From positions 1 through 64,000 of the forward strand of contig SBHC01000052.1 in the NCBI GenBank assembly GCA_006226375.1: 64,000 bases of DNA, in the 5' to 3' direction. The notes beneath the pieces were generated by a model. That model was not told the origin of the DNA. It searched no databases and saw only the letters and a list, made by a program, of their open reading frames with translations. The translations under genes and the position numbers were made by a program. This DNA comes from Deltaproteobacteria bacterium (GTDB lineage Bacteria; Myxococcota_C; UBA6777). Below are positions 18,086 to 28,500 of this stretch, one piece after another (within the stretch, counting starts at the first letter, position 1; every line of letters starts with the position of its first letter).

Positions 18086-18982
18086 ATGGAATCGTATCAT
18101 CCGGATACACGGGCGTTTTGGACGCAGCGCTTGTCTCCTTCAGTGCGCTTTCAAGAACACCTTGTCTCAAGCTCGGATGGAACACGTCTGGCGGTTCAAG
18201 AGTGGGGGGACCCTTCATCCGTAATGGTGCTGGTTCCAAGTCTTTTGCCTGCGCAAGCGTATGGTCCGATTGCGAGCCATTTTGCATCGTCGTATCGGTT
18301 CGTCACTTGGCATACTCGGGGTACGTTTGGCTCGGGAAAACCAGGTAGAGGCGGCCTCTCTATCGACGCTCTTGCGCAAGATTTGTTTGCTGTTGTACAA
18401 GCCTTGGAACTTACTTCCCTGACGCTCGTGGGCTGGGGACTCTCTGTTCCCATCCTACTGGAGTTTGCTCACCAATACCCAGAACACTGCGAACAAATGG
18501 TCTTGGTGAATGGGGCTGGAGGGCATCCTCTCGACGATGTTCCTTCGGTGGGAGCGTGGGTGGGTTCATTCATCTCTGGGTCCGTTGGGCTGCCTCGCAA
18601 GCTTGCTTTGCCACTCGCGAGTCGAATGTTGCGAGCAACCCGAAAGTTGGACTCTGTGTTTCAACGAAGCACGTTGTTTCGGAAGTACGGTGAAGCCTGG
18701 CTTGAGATTGGTCGATGGTTTACGGCGCAGCCTCCTGACGTTCTCGCAGGTATCGTTCGTAGCGCTCAGGCCCATTCTGCGTACGATTATCTTCCTTCCA
18801 TTAAAATTCCCTGTCTGGTGACTTGTGCCCCTCAAGACATCCTTCCTGCTCCCCAAGAAGTCAGGCGTTTGGCTAAGGCACTCCCGAATGCTACCCTGTT
18901 TGAGTGGGAGCGAGGAGGTCATTATGCGCCGGTGTTGCAAGCCCAACCGATGCTCCAGGCGATGGAACAGTTTTTCATGTAA
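18086..18982 (+). CDS. Alpha/beta-hydrolase fold protein lacking the nucleophile
   Basis: The ATG at 18086 is one base after the preceding stop, giving 298 residues; an open frame further upstream is overlap with the previous gene. The fold is clear: VMVLVPSLLPAQAYGPIA, WHTRGTFGSGKPG, LTLVGWGLSVPILLEFAHQY, and C-terminal PCLVTCAPQDILPAPQEV and ERGGHYAPV. In relatives the elbow reads GWSMG, with Ser as nucleophile. Here it reads GWGLS, so Gly118 occupies the nucleophile position and Ser moves two places on. Asp and His are retained. The protein may be a non-hydrolytic scaffold or use another mechanism. It is convergent with the patatin operon and likely co-expressed with the dienelactone-hydrolase-like gene. 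Confidence 0.72.
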   Translation: MESYHPDTRAFWTQRLSPSVRFQEHLVSSSDGTRLAVQEWGDPSSVMVLVPSLLPAQAYGPIASHFASSYRFVTWHTRGTFGSGKPGRGGLSIDALAQDLFAVVQALELTSLTLVGWGLSVPILLEFAHQYPEHCEQMVLVNGAGGHPLDDVPSVGAWVGSFISGSVGLPRKLALPLASRMLRATRKLDSVFQRSTLFRKYGEAWLEIGRWFTAQPPDVLAGIVRSAQAHSAYDYLPSIKIPCLVTCAPQDILPAPQEVRRLAKALPNATLFEWERGGHYAPVLQAQPMLQAMEQFFM

Positions 18983-19020
18983 GAACGTGTAAGGTTGTTC
19001 ATGCAAGCTTGAGGGATGTT

Positions 19021-20265
19021 CTAACCGGGTGTGGATGGTTCTTGTTCGGAGGGTGGGGCATGTGCTTCACTTGGGAGAGGCCGGAGCCAATCGAAGTTTT
19101 GAAGCCACTGGTACACTTTGTCTGCTTTGTGTGAGACCCCACAATTGAATTGATGGATGCTTTGTCCTTCTAGCCAGTCAAGGACAAACTCGCGGGTTTC
19201 ATGAACTTCAGCTTCGTACTTTCTTCGGTGAAAGCAGATAGCTTGTTTAAAGCGAGACCACAAGCTAAACCTTCCTGGAGATGGCACTGGGAAGTGATAG
19301 CCCAGGCGGAGAAAACGCGCTCGGTTGAGAAGCATATGACAGTAGGTCGCGTTGCCTGTTACTCCGCCATGTTCGCTTGCGTCCACCCAGGCAAACGGTT
19401 GTTGAGGAAGAAGGTTCCACTGCAGGTAGCCCCAAGAAGTTTGGGGTTGTTCAAGCTTCGCGTTGAGGGAGGCGCTGTTCATCAAGCTGCGAAAGGACAT
19501 GCCGAGCGACACCATCCGGGTTTCATTGAGCAGTGAAGTCACACACGGACTCAGCTCGGGATCCGCAACTTTTCGGCAGGAGTGTAGCGTCGACTGGATG
19601 AAGGAGCTTAGGATGATTGTGCTGGGATTGTTGGAGACAATGGAACCGGCAATGTGTCCCTGCCAAATGGGAAAATTGACGGGGAACGCGAGGGAGCGCA
19701 TCGCAGCGTCAACAAGGCGAACGTTGGCGTTCTCGCTGTCATCAAAGTTGCTGTACACGTGCAGATTGCATTGATCTTTGAGGGAGATGGTGACAACTCC
19801 AACCTTGACTCTGGGGTTCAGGTCCGCAAAGGTTCGCGTCTTGCCAAACTCTTTTTCGAGGAGCCTTTCCGCTTCGTATCCACAGCGCAAAGACGTAACT
19901 CCAGTCAACGCTGGGATCACACTGAACGGCTTCCACTGCAAGTGCTCCATGAACCGAACGTAAAAGTCGATGCATCGGGAGATACGAACAAGAGGGGTCC
20001 AGTTGGGGTAAAGTTGCTGCGTGACGGCCAAGTACAACGCAGACAGCGCACCCATCCCTGTTCCAGCGAGTACATTGGCTCGGCGAAGGAAGCTATAGGG
20101 TTCATGAGTTCCACGATGGGGCTGCTCTGCTTCTCCGATGCTAAGAGCCATGCGCTCCAACTCTTGAAGAAACATAAGGCTACCGGGTGCGGTTTCGCCG
20201 GAGTCAAAAACAAGCATGCGATGCTTTGAATTGACCCACGTGGGAGGAAGATTCATGGCAGACAT
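19021..20265 (-). CDS. Catalytically degenerate patatin-like protein
   Basis: The ATG at 20265 follows CGGAGGATC and gives 414 residues, exactly the length of its neighbour. It is a paralogue of the patatin encoded directly upstream: MLVFDSGETAPGSLMFLQEL matches the oxyanion strand of that protein, and the elbow reads LAGTGMGALSAL where the neighbour has IAGTSAGSFVG. Gly70 therefore replaces the catalytic Ser. The second catalytic residue, Asp in SLDGGMFANNPS of the neighbour, is Ala206 here (HIAGSIVSNNPS). With both dyad residues gone, lipase activity is very unlikely. It could regulate or dimerise with the active patatin, or bind the NRPS-PKS product. Last gene of the minus-strand operon. 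Confidence 0.78.
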   Translation of the reverse strand: MSAMNLPPTWVNSKHRMLVFDSGETAPGSLMFLQELERMALSIGEAEQPHRGTHEPYSFLRRANVLAGTGMGALSALYLAVTQQLYPNWTPLVRISRCIDFYVRFMEHLQWKPFSVIPALTGVTSLRCGYEAERLLEKEFGKTRTFADLNPRVKVGVVTISLKDQCNLHVYSNFDDSENANVRLVDAAMRSLAFPVNFPIWQGHIAGSIVSNNPSTIILSSFIQSTLHSCRKVADPELSPCVTSLLNETRMVSLGMSFRSLMNSASLNAKLEQPQTSWGYLQWNLLPQQPFAWVDASEHGGVTGNATYCHMLLNRARFLRLGYHFPVPSPGRFSLWSRFKQAICFHRRKYEAEVHETREFVLDWLEGQSIHQFNCGVSHKADKVYQWLQNFDWLRPLPSEAHAPPSEQEPSTPG

Positions 20266-20266
20266 G

Positions 20267-21511
20267 CTAGTGATCCTCCGATTGCAGTATATGTGAATGT
20301 CGATGCAGCCAGTCTGTGACTTCCTTAAAGGAGACAGACATATAAGGACTGTTGGGATGCTTTCCTTCGACCCAATCTTCAACCTGTTGGTCAAAGACAG
20401 ACTGAAGCACAGGGAGAGGTGTGAGCATGTCAAACATAATCTGGATGACCATGCTGTTTCTAAGCTCCAAGTGTGCCACCCGCATGAACTGGTCGTCGAG
20501 CAGGCTTTGGGCCATTGCATTGGTCGCAAGGACATTGGCGACGATGGAAGTGTCGAGGAGAGCGGCCGGCTGAAAGGGGTTGAGCATCCACTTGCACCAG
20601 CCCCAAGGTAGCTTGGGAAGCTTGAGAAGTTGTCGGGTGAACCAGGAACCAAAGGCTTGTGATTGTCCTCCCAAGGAGAGAAGGTGTACGTCACGGAGAC
20701 CTTCATTGACAGGCAGAACCCTTGGGTTATCCTTGAGCTTTTGCCCCATCCTCTTTTGGATGATGAGCGTAAGAGCATCCATGCTGGGGTTGTTGGCAAA
20801 CATTCCCCCGTCCAGGCTACCTTTGTGAATGGGCAGCATCATGGGGAATGCGCTGCTTCGTAGCATTAAGTCTACCATCGATAGCTTCATCGAGTTGGAA
20901 GGTCCATCGAAGGTGGAGCTTCCCGAGGAATGACTTGGAAAGGTTGTTTCATCTTCAGAAAGAGCGGTGTTATGGGCCATCGGCCTGGAGCGAAACACTG
21001 GCGCAATGTTGGAGTAGATTCTCCACTCCATCGGCTCTTTGACTTGCAATCCTGTCACGCAAAGCTGAACGTCGCTGATGTCGCTTATCTTGGTGTCACC
21101 GTATTGGTCTTCAAGAGATTGTTTGAGAGTTCTTCCGCTGTGAACGGGTACAAAGCCTGATAGAAACTTAAGGATCTCACAGGGCGTTGGCCGAAGGGTC
21201 TCAAACAAATTGTCCGTGTAATCGATGCATTGTTTCAGTCGACGGAGCGGGTCTTTGATGCGAGCCCTTTCGTAGGCGAGGTAACATCCGACAAAGGAGC
21301 CAGCGGAAGTCCCAGCGATCATGGTTACATTGTCAATCAAGCTGAGCTGTTGGTTCGTGTCTCGGCCCCAAGCCTGTACGTAATCTTCCAACGCTAGCAG
21401 TATCCGGGTGTAAATTAAGGAACTAGGGCCTCCATCCAGGGCCAGGACGAGTTCCGGTTGAAGCAGCTTTTCGATGGGAACACAATTCCCTGATGAAGTA
21501 TCATCGGTCAT
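20267..21511 (-). CDS. Patatin-like phospholipase (intact catalytic dyad)
   Basis: A 414-residue acyl hydrolase of the patatin family, probably acting on lipid or thioester/ester acyl groups. The oxyanion stretch is LVLALDGGPSSLIYTRILL, the nucleophile is Ser69 in IAGTSAGSF and the Asp is residue 234 in SLDGGMFANNPSMD. The ATG at 21511 overlaps the end of the PKS gene by 11 bases and lacks a strong ribosome site, so it is probably translated by coupling. One base separates its stop from the next gene start. Its place in the operon suggests it releases, edits or acylates the assembly-line product, or provides acyl chains; this is inference. Confidence 0.85.
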   Translation of the reverse strand: MTDDTSSGNCVPIEKLLQPELVLALDGGPSSLIYTRILLALEDYVQAWGRDTNQQLSLIDNVTMIAGTSAGSFVGCYLAYERARIKDPLRRLKQCIDYTDNLFETLRPTPCEILKFLSGFVPVHSGRTLKQSLEDQYGDTKISDISDVQLCVTGLQVKEPMEWRIYSNIAPVFRSRPMAHNTALSEDETTFPSHSSGSSTFDGPSNSMKLSMVDLMLRSSAFPMMLPIHKGSLDGGMFANNPSMDALTLIIQKRMGQKLKDNPRVLPVNEGLRDVHLLSLGGQSQAFGSWFTRQLLKLPKLPWGWCKWMLNPFQPAALLDTSIVANVLATNAMAQSLLDDQFMRVAHLELRNSMVIQIMFDMLTPLPVLQSVFDQQVEDWVEGKHPNSPYMSVSFKEVTDWLHRHSHILQSEDH

Positions 21512-24500
21512 GGTACGTCCGTTCTAACTCTTCTGTGAGAGCATTCGCCAGGGATGTTACATGAGGTTCTCGTATCATGCCCATGTGGTCTCCAATGCAT
21601 TGTTGCATCCGGAAGTGGCCATGAATCAGCTTTTGCCAGCCCAAGTCCTCGTCGGGATATTTGTTGCGATACCAGGTTTGTTTTGTAATCTCCGACTTAA
21701 ACAGCACCGCGTTGCCTTCGTAGGGTGGAGGGTTGTAGCGATAGAGTAGCCAAGTGTGGAGAAGAAAAAGCTGAAACATGGGTGTCATGGAGGAGTGCTC
21801 CAGATCCATAAAGTGCGCTTCTTCCGGAAGCAACTGCTTGAGAGTGGTGCTTTGTAACATCCCACCCCATCGCTCTTTCCACTGACGGGGGGACCACTTT
21901 TGGGCTTGTTGGAGGATGCCTTTCATAGAGAACAAAGAGCTACCGTTTGAGGTCTGCTGTGTGAGTGACGCGTAGTCATGAAAGTGACCCAGAAAGTTGA
22001 ACCCAGAGTGCCCGTAGAGAATCCGCATCACATCGATGGGGGAGGGGCGGTAGCCCACAAGAGGGGCTGCTTCGTCAATCAAACCGAGGAACGCAACAGA
22101 CTCTCCTTGTTGTTGGAGTTGGCGGGCCATCTCATAGCAAACATAGCTTCCAAACGAATATCCAGCGATATGATAGGGACCTTGCGGCTGGATGGATTGA
22201 ATGGCCTGGATGTAGCGGCTTGCCATGGTCTGACAAGAGCGGTCCATTTTTCCTCGGCCGTCCAATCCGCTGGCTTGCAATGCAAAGACGGGTTGATTGC
22301 TTGGTAGATGGTGGGCCAAAGGAATGTAGGGGAAAATCACTCCAGCAGCCGGGTGAACCAAAAACAAGGGAGGCCGGTCGCCATGAGGTTGCAACGGAAC
22401 CAACTCTGCAACGTCAGAAGAGTGGGAGCCATTCGAGTGACCGTTTCGAGTGGAAGAGCCTGTTGATGTATTGTCAGTGATGTCCATGAAGTTCGCGAGG
22501 TGAGCGATGGTCATGCCCCCAAACCATGCTGTAGGAGGTATCTTCACTCCCTCACGCTTCTCCAACTCTTGTGTTATCCGCAAAGTAATCAGAGAATCTG
22601 CGCCCAGGCTTGGGAAAGGGTCGTGTATGCCTATCGGCGAGATGCCCACCATCTCTTCACATAGCTCAACGAGGATAGCTTCATCCTTGTTACGGGGGGC
22701 GACATAGTCTTCTGCCATCTCGGGCCGCGGATGACGGGCTTGGTGGAGTGCCGCGCTTTGCGTGTGGTCTTCTGCTAGAGCCGTTTGCGTTCGGTTCCGG
22801 GATGGTTGTGACGTATTGGGCGGGTCCAGCCAGTACTCTCTTCGCTCAAACGGATAGGTGGGGAGCGGAATTCGTCGTCCCTCCGCTGCTGGGAGAAGGT
22901 CTTGTGACATTCCTCCCATGCACCACAACTGAGCGAGAGCACGAAGCTTCCATTCTTCCGTGGAGAGGTTGCTTTCCTCAGGGTTGTTTGGGTCAGGTAC
23001 GCTAAAGAGTGTGGGAAGGTCGGGTACGTTGTATCGAGCTATGGGCTCCACAGAACGGTAAGGTCCTACTTCAAGAAAGCTATACTCTTCTTCCTCTTGA
23101 AGAGTGGCAAAGGCATCTTTAAATCGTACAGGTTGTAGCATGTGACGAACCCAGTAGGAGGGGTCTGTTGCTTCTTCGTCTTGCAGCCATGTTCCAGTTA
23201 CACCCGAGACATAAGGAAGAGTTGGAGGGTGCAACTTCACGTTCCGGGTTTCGTCTTGAAATGACTCTACGATGCTCTCCAACAGGGGGCTGTGTGCTGG
23301 CTCATGCAAACGAATTCTTTTGTTGGGGACCTCTCGTTGTTGAAGGTCTTTCTCCAAGGCGTCGATGGCTTCCAGAGTCCCTGTCACAATGCAAGAGCTT
23401 GGGCCGTTCTCAAGGGCGAGGTAGGTCTTCTCATGAAGCAGAGAGAGTACATCTTCCGAGGGCAGCGACACGCGGAGGCCCCCTCCGGCCGGGAGGGTTT
23501 GGAACAAGCTGGCTCGTCGTAAGAACAAGCGGAGAGCGTCTTCCAACGATAGAATTCCCGCTATTGTGGCTGCAACATACTCACCGGTGCTGTGCCCGAG
23601 CACTGCGGCTGGTTGGACACCTTGGTCGAGCCAATACTGTGCCAGCCCGTAGCTGACCGAAAAGAGCGCGGGTCCTGCGTAAAAGTGGTCGTCGAACTGG
23701 GCCAGGGCTTGTTCGCGCTGGTCAGGTGTCGGATAGACGATCTCTTTGGGGTTGTAACCCAAGGTTTCTTGAATGATGGAAAAACATGCGTCTACGGCGT
23801 TGCGAAAGATGGGCTCGTTGTCGTAGAGCTTACGCCCCATATCAACCCGTTGTCCGCCTTGTGCTGGAAACAAAAAGACGAGGGGGCGTTGTCGATCTGG
23901 GAGTGCCTGTCCCGTGAGATGCCAAACATCGTGGGTTGCTAGTCGCTGGGACAGCTCTTGTGTGTTGTTCGCGATGATGGCTCTGCGATGGTGCCATTCC
24001 CGACGACCTTGTTGCCATGTGCTAACTACATCCACAAGAGCCAATTCTGGGTTGTGTTCCAGATGACTCTTCAGGTCGTGTGCCATCCGCTGGCTGGCTG
24101 AAGAAGTTTGGGCCGAAAGACCCAATACGAGAGGCGTTTCGTGATGTTCTTGTTCTGCTGTGGAGTGGGGCGGGGCTTCCTCTACAACCACGTGGACGTT
24201 GGTGCCACCCACGCCAAAAGAGCTTACCCCGACTCGCCGAGGCATGCCGTTCGGCTGCCAAGGCAAAGCCTCCGTGTTGACGAAGAAAGGGGAACTCTCC
24301 AACTGCAAATGAGGGTTGGGGCTTTCAAAGTGCAAGCTGGGTGGAATGGTTCGATTCTCGCAGGCCAGGACTGCTTTGATGAGGCCAGCTACGCCAGACG
24401 CTGCGTTCAGGTGGCCGATGTTGGTTTTGACCGTTCCAAGAGCGCAAAAGCCAACGGCGTTTGTTTGTTCTCGAAACACTTTTGTCAGCGCGGCAACCTC

Positions 24501-25508
24501 AATAGGGTCACCCATAGGTGTTGCCGTGCCATGTGCTTCGATGTAGGTGATACTTTCGGCGGGCACTTCGGCCCATTCCAGCGCGCTGGCGATGACGTCT
24601 TCTTGCCCCGCAAGGCCAGGTGCTGTGTATCCTACTTTTTGGTTTCCGTCGTTGTTGATGGCCGAGCTGCGAATGACTGCGCGGATGCAGTCTCCATCTT
24701 CCAAAGCGTCTTCCAATCGGCGCAGCACGACAACCCCAACACCGTCACCTCCTACAGCGCCCGCTGCGTTGGCATCAAACGCTCGACATCTCCCGTCGGG
24801 TGAAAAAATGTTCCCTTCTTGGAACCGTTCTCCGCTGATGGTGGGGACTTTGAGAGAAGCTCCTCCAGCCAAAGCCATATCGCATTGGTAATTAAGCAGC
24901 GACAAACATGCCAACTGCACAGCGACCAAGGAGGTGGAACAGGCGCTCTGAACGTTGAGACTCGGGCCGGTCAGTCCTAGTTTGTAGGATGTTCTTGTCG
25001 CGAGGGAGTCCTTGTCTGAGAGGATCATCTCCTGAAACCCACTTAAGATTTCGTGAAGGTTGGGTTGGGTCAGGATGTTTCTCTTGAAATAGCCATTCTC
25101 CGAGGAGCCTGCAAATACTCCAATCTTTCCGTCAAAACGGGAAGGATCGTATCCTGCATCTTCGAGGGAAGCCCAAGCACTTTCAAGGAACATGCGTTGC
25201 TGAGGGTCAAGCAACTCAGCTTCTCGGGCTGAGATCTGGAAGAAGGGGGCGTCCATTCCTTTGTAGTCTTCGATCACTCCTCGGGCAGGAATGTAGTTGG
25301 GATCTTGGAGGTCTTCTGCGGAGATGCCTTGGGAACGGAGCTCCTCCTCGGAAAAAAAACGGATGGAGTCGACGCCCTTCTCTACGTTTTCCCAAAACCT
25401 TTGGGTGTTGGGTGCTCCTGGGAAACGAGCCGACATTCCCACCACTGCAATGCATGGGAAGTCCTCATTGTGCAGGTTGCTTTGAGAAGGGAGTGACTTC
25501 TTCGTCAC
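21501..25508 (-). CDS. Type I polyketide synthase module KS-AT-ACP-TE
   Basis: A 1335-residue single-module PKS. The ketosynthase (about 17-440) has Cys190 in VQSACSTSL, and both His sites (EAHGTATPMGDP, KTNIGHLNAASG). The acyltransferase (about 545-860) has the active-site GHSTGEYVAA; the usual malonyl signature HAFHS reads EPAHS, so extender choice is uncertain. The ACP (about 965-1035) carries Ser in LGADSL. The C-terminal thioesterase has GYSFGSYVCYEMA and a late His in GDHMGMI. There is no KR, DH or ER, so the beta-keto group should stay. The GTG start at 25508 overlaps the NRPS stop by four bases (GTGA) with AAAGGAG upstream. It extends the NRPS-bound chain by one unit and releases it. 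Confidence 0.92.
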   Translation of the reverse strand: MTKKSLPSQSNLHNEDFPCIAVVGMSARFPGAPNTQRFWENVEKGVDSIRFFSEEELRSQGISAEDLQDPNYIPARGVIEDYKGMDAPFFQISAREAELLDPQQRMFLESAWASLEDAGYDPSRFDGKIGVFAGSSENGYFKRNILTQPNLHEILSGFQEMILSDKDSLATRTSYKLGLTGPSLNVQSACSTSLVAVQLACLSLLNYQCDMALAGGASLKVPTISGERFQEGNIFSPDGRCRAFDANAAGAVGGDGVGVVVLRRLEDALEDGDCIRAVIRSSAINNDGNQKVGYTAPGLAGQEDVIASALEWAEVPAESITYIEAHGTATPMGDPIEVAALTKVFREQTNAVGFCALGTVKTNIGHLNAASGVAGLIKAVLACENRTIPPSLHFESPNPHLQLESSPFFVNTEALPWQPNGMPRRVGVSSFGVGGTNVHVVVEEAPPHSTAEQEHHETPLVLGLSAQTSSASQRMAHDLKSHLEHNPELALVDVVSTWQQGRREWHHRRAIIANNTQELSQRLATHDVWHLTGQALPDRQRPLVFLFPAQGGQRVDMGRKLYDNEPIFRNAVDACFSIIQETLGYNPKEIVYPTPDQREQALAQFDDHFYAGPALFSVSYGLAQYWLDQGVQPAAVLGHSTGEYVAATIAGILSLEDALRLFLRRASLFQTLPAGGGLRVSLPSEDVLSLLHEKTYLALENGPSSCIVTGTLEAIDALEKDLQQREVPNKRIRLHEPAHSPLLESIVESFQDETRNVKLHPPTLPYVSGVTGTWLQDEEATDPSYWVRHMLQPVRFKDAFATLQEEEEYSFLEVGPYRSVEPIARYNVPDLPTLFSVPDPNNPEESNLSTEEWKLRALAQLWCMGGMSQDLLPAAEGRRIPLPTYPFERREYWLDPPNTSQPSRNRTQTALAEDHTQSAALHQARHPRPEMAEDYVAPRNKDEAILVELCEEMVGISPIGIHDPFPSLGADSLITLRITQELEKREGVKIPPTAWFGGMTIAHLANFMDITDNTSTGSSTRNGHSNGSHSSDVAELVPLQPHGDRPPLFLVHPAAGVIFPYIPLAHHLPSNQPVFALQASGLDGRGKMDRSCQTMASRYIQAIQSIQPQGPYHIAGYSFGSYVCYEMARQLQQQGESVAFLGLIDEAAPLVGYRPSPIDVMRILYGHSGFNFLGHFHDYASLTQQTSNGSSLFSMKGILQQAQKWSPRQWKERWGGMLQSTTLKQLLPEEAHFMDLEHSSMTPMFQLFLLHTWLLYRYNPPPYEGNAVLFKSEITKQTWYRNKYPDEDLGWQKLIHGHFRMQQCIGDHMGMIREPHVTSLANALTEELERTYHDR

Positions 25509-28500
25509 GTTTTTTTTCTCCTTTTGTCTTTCATGCGAGCCAGATGATTTCGTTGTTGGCGGGCGCGCGTGGATGGAGAGTTCGGCTTGGACTCTTGCAG
25601 AGGAACAGCTTGAGACGACAAATGTTGCGCAAGGGTTCGGAGAGTGGAGTGACGGAACAGCTCAACCAAAGGAATGCTCTGACCCAAGGTTTGCTCCAAG
25701 CGTTGTTGGGCTTGCGCCAACAGCAAGGAGTGACCGCCCAACTCAAAGAAGTTGTCATCTCGCCGTATCTTCGGGAGTTCCAACAAGTCTTTCCAGATCG
25801 CCTCCACCGTACGTTCCATCTCGGTAGGAGGTGTGTGTGGCGAGGAGGGCTTGGATGGTTTGGGCCGAGCTTCAGAGGGAGCGGCGGGTGTGGTTGGGTC
25901 CACCTTCCAGGTGAGGGGGATGGGTGTTCCAAAAGCGTCTTGAAGGTGGAGGGAGGCGGGAGGCTGGACCCTGGTCGGCTGGAGCTTGAGGCGTTCCAGT
26001 CGTAAGTCCGCGTTTTCCGACTTTCGCCGAATCACTGGGTGGCTGTTGTCGAGTCCAAGGATGGCCTGTGTGACCCCACGGGTGAGGCAGGCTTGGAGCG
26101 CTTTCCAGCCTTCTTCTTGTGAGATGGTTCGAAAGCCATGACGACGCAAGAGCTCACCGCCTGGGAAGTTGTACGCCATTCCGATGTTATCCCAACGAGA
26201 CCAGTACAAGCTGAGGGCAGGGTTCCCTTGCTGATTCAGATTGTGGGTCCAGGCCTGGCTGAATCGACCGATTGCGGCGTAGGCTCCGGCTCCAAGTCCC
26301 CCAAATATGGCGCTGACCGAGGCAAAGTCGATGGCAAACGCTCCCGGTCGTTCCGCGAGAAAAGACGTGAGTTGGTTTGCCCCAAGGACGCGACCCTGAA
26401 ACAGTTGTTCGACTTGCTCCGAGGTCTCACGTTGGAGCATCTCTTCTCGCATTGCTCCTGCTAGGTGGAACACCCCACGCAGACGGGCCTTGTGGAAAGA
26501 CTCTTGTTCTTGGAGCCAGTCGAGGCATGAAGTCTCGGCCAAATTCAGGGCCTCGTAGCTAACGGAAGCATCTCCATCAGGCCAAGTGTGACAAATCTCT
26601 TGTAAGGTCTTCCAGGCTTGTTGCTTTTGGGGTGTCCACTGGTTTTGTGGTGCGCGCCCCACAAGCAACAGGTGAAGAGGCTTCTCTTGCAACAAATGTT
26701 TCGCAAGCCACTGGCCCAGTCCACCCATGCCTCCTGTCAGGAGCAGCAGCTCTCCGGGTTGCGTTGCAAAGGACGCGGATGCCTGTCGGTGAAGGAGCAA
26801 ATGTGGGGCTTGGGGTAGAAAGGCAGAGCGAAGTCTGGGGACCCAACGTTGTCCGTTACGGTAGCTAACTTCGTGCTCAACTTGTGACAAACACAAACGT
26901 TCGTCCAGAAGGGTCTGACTCAACCCATCGGGTCCCATTTTCGGGAGGTCCAAGTGACGAAGGCGTACACAAGGTGCTTCGTGAGGGATGGTGGCTAACC
27001 ATCCCAGCATTGGGCTCCAGGCAGGGTTGAGCGTTTCTTTACCAAGGACGTTTTGCGCGTGCTGGGATGCGACCAAAAGCGACAACGACTTGGCTTGCTC
27101 TCCCAGCACTTCCTCTACGCTCTGCAGCAACCAAAGCAAGCTATGTACGCTTTGTTGTTGTTGGCCCAAAAGCTCTGAGGATGTTGGGGTTGTTGTTGCA
27201 AGCTCTTGGTAGGTCCACAGATGGACGATGGTGGGTGGTGTTTCGATCTTGGAGGCCAGCGTATCCCAAAGCTTGCAGTAGGACGAACGATTGTGCGGCA
27301 GGCTGATATGGTGGCCAGACTGTGAGAAGGAGTCACCTGGCGTCACAAACCAGGTCTCGATGCCTTTTTTTAGCCAAAGGTTTCGCAGTTGCTCCCCTTG
27401 TTTCGGGCTTTGGGCAAACAACACAACGGTTTTTGGCAAGGAAGCGAACGCAACGGAAGGGAGGGGTCGTGGTCGCCAGATGCGCTCGACTACACCAGAG
27501 ACTACAGGGCTTTCCTCCGAGAGTAGCTGGGCTGCATGAAGGTGCTCCATCTCAAAGACGCCTGCGTCAAAGTCCTTCTTCAGCTTCTTTCGCTGCAGCT
27601 TTCCAATGTTGGTTTTGGGAATTCGTTCTGGTGGAAGCGGTAGGAAGTAGCGAGGAACTGCTCCAACCTTTCGGCTTACAGCCCCTCGCATCGACTTCAA
27701 TAGCTCTTGTAGCTCTGCATCGTTGGTCGCTTTGTGGGCAAAGAAGATGGCTATCTGGTCGGTGTTGTCGTTCTCCTTTCGTACCGCACAAGCAACCACA
27801 AACGACCGTTGGATCTGGGGAAGCTCTTCTACGGCAGTTTCGATGTCGTGGCTGGGTATGTTGAGTCCGTTGACTACGATGTCTGCTTTGCTTCGGCCTG
27901 TGATGGTTAGGCCTTCTGATGTGAGAGTGGCGAGGTCTCCTGTGTTAAACCATCCATCCTTCAACAACACCTGAGCGCTTTGTTCTGGCTGTTTGTGGTA
28001 GCCGCTCATGACGGTTGGGCTTTGGATATGCAAATGCCCCGGTGTTCCCTGCGGAACAAGCTCACCCTTCTCGTTCACAATGCGCAACGTGTAGCCCGGC
28101 GCTGGCTTCCCGACGCTTACAAACTGTGCGTTGGATGCGATGGTTTCGTGGCGAAGGCCCATGTTCAAGGTGGAAGCCGAAGCGATCTCCGACATGCCCC
28201 ACGATGGCGTCATGGCGTCGTGAGGCAAACCATGTTGGGCCATCAAGGAGAGGAACGTCTTGGCTGTTTGCGGGACAATCATCTCGCCGCCGTTGAGCAG
28301 GTAGCGAAGGCGCGAGAGGTCGTAGGTACGTTGTTTAAGGGCCTCTTCTTCACCGTTAACCAGACCAAATGCAAAGTTGGGAGCCCAGGAGCAAGTGACT
28401 TCCCAAGTCTCTAGCCACTCCAGCCATTGCAACGGTTGCTTGAGAAAGGGTGCTGAAGAACCATGGATCTGTTTGGAGCCTGCAAACAGCGGAGCCATGT

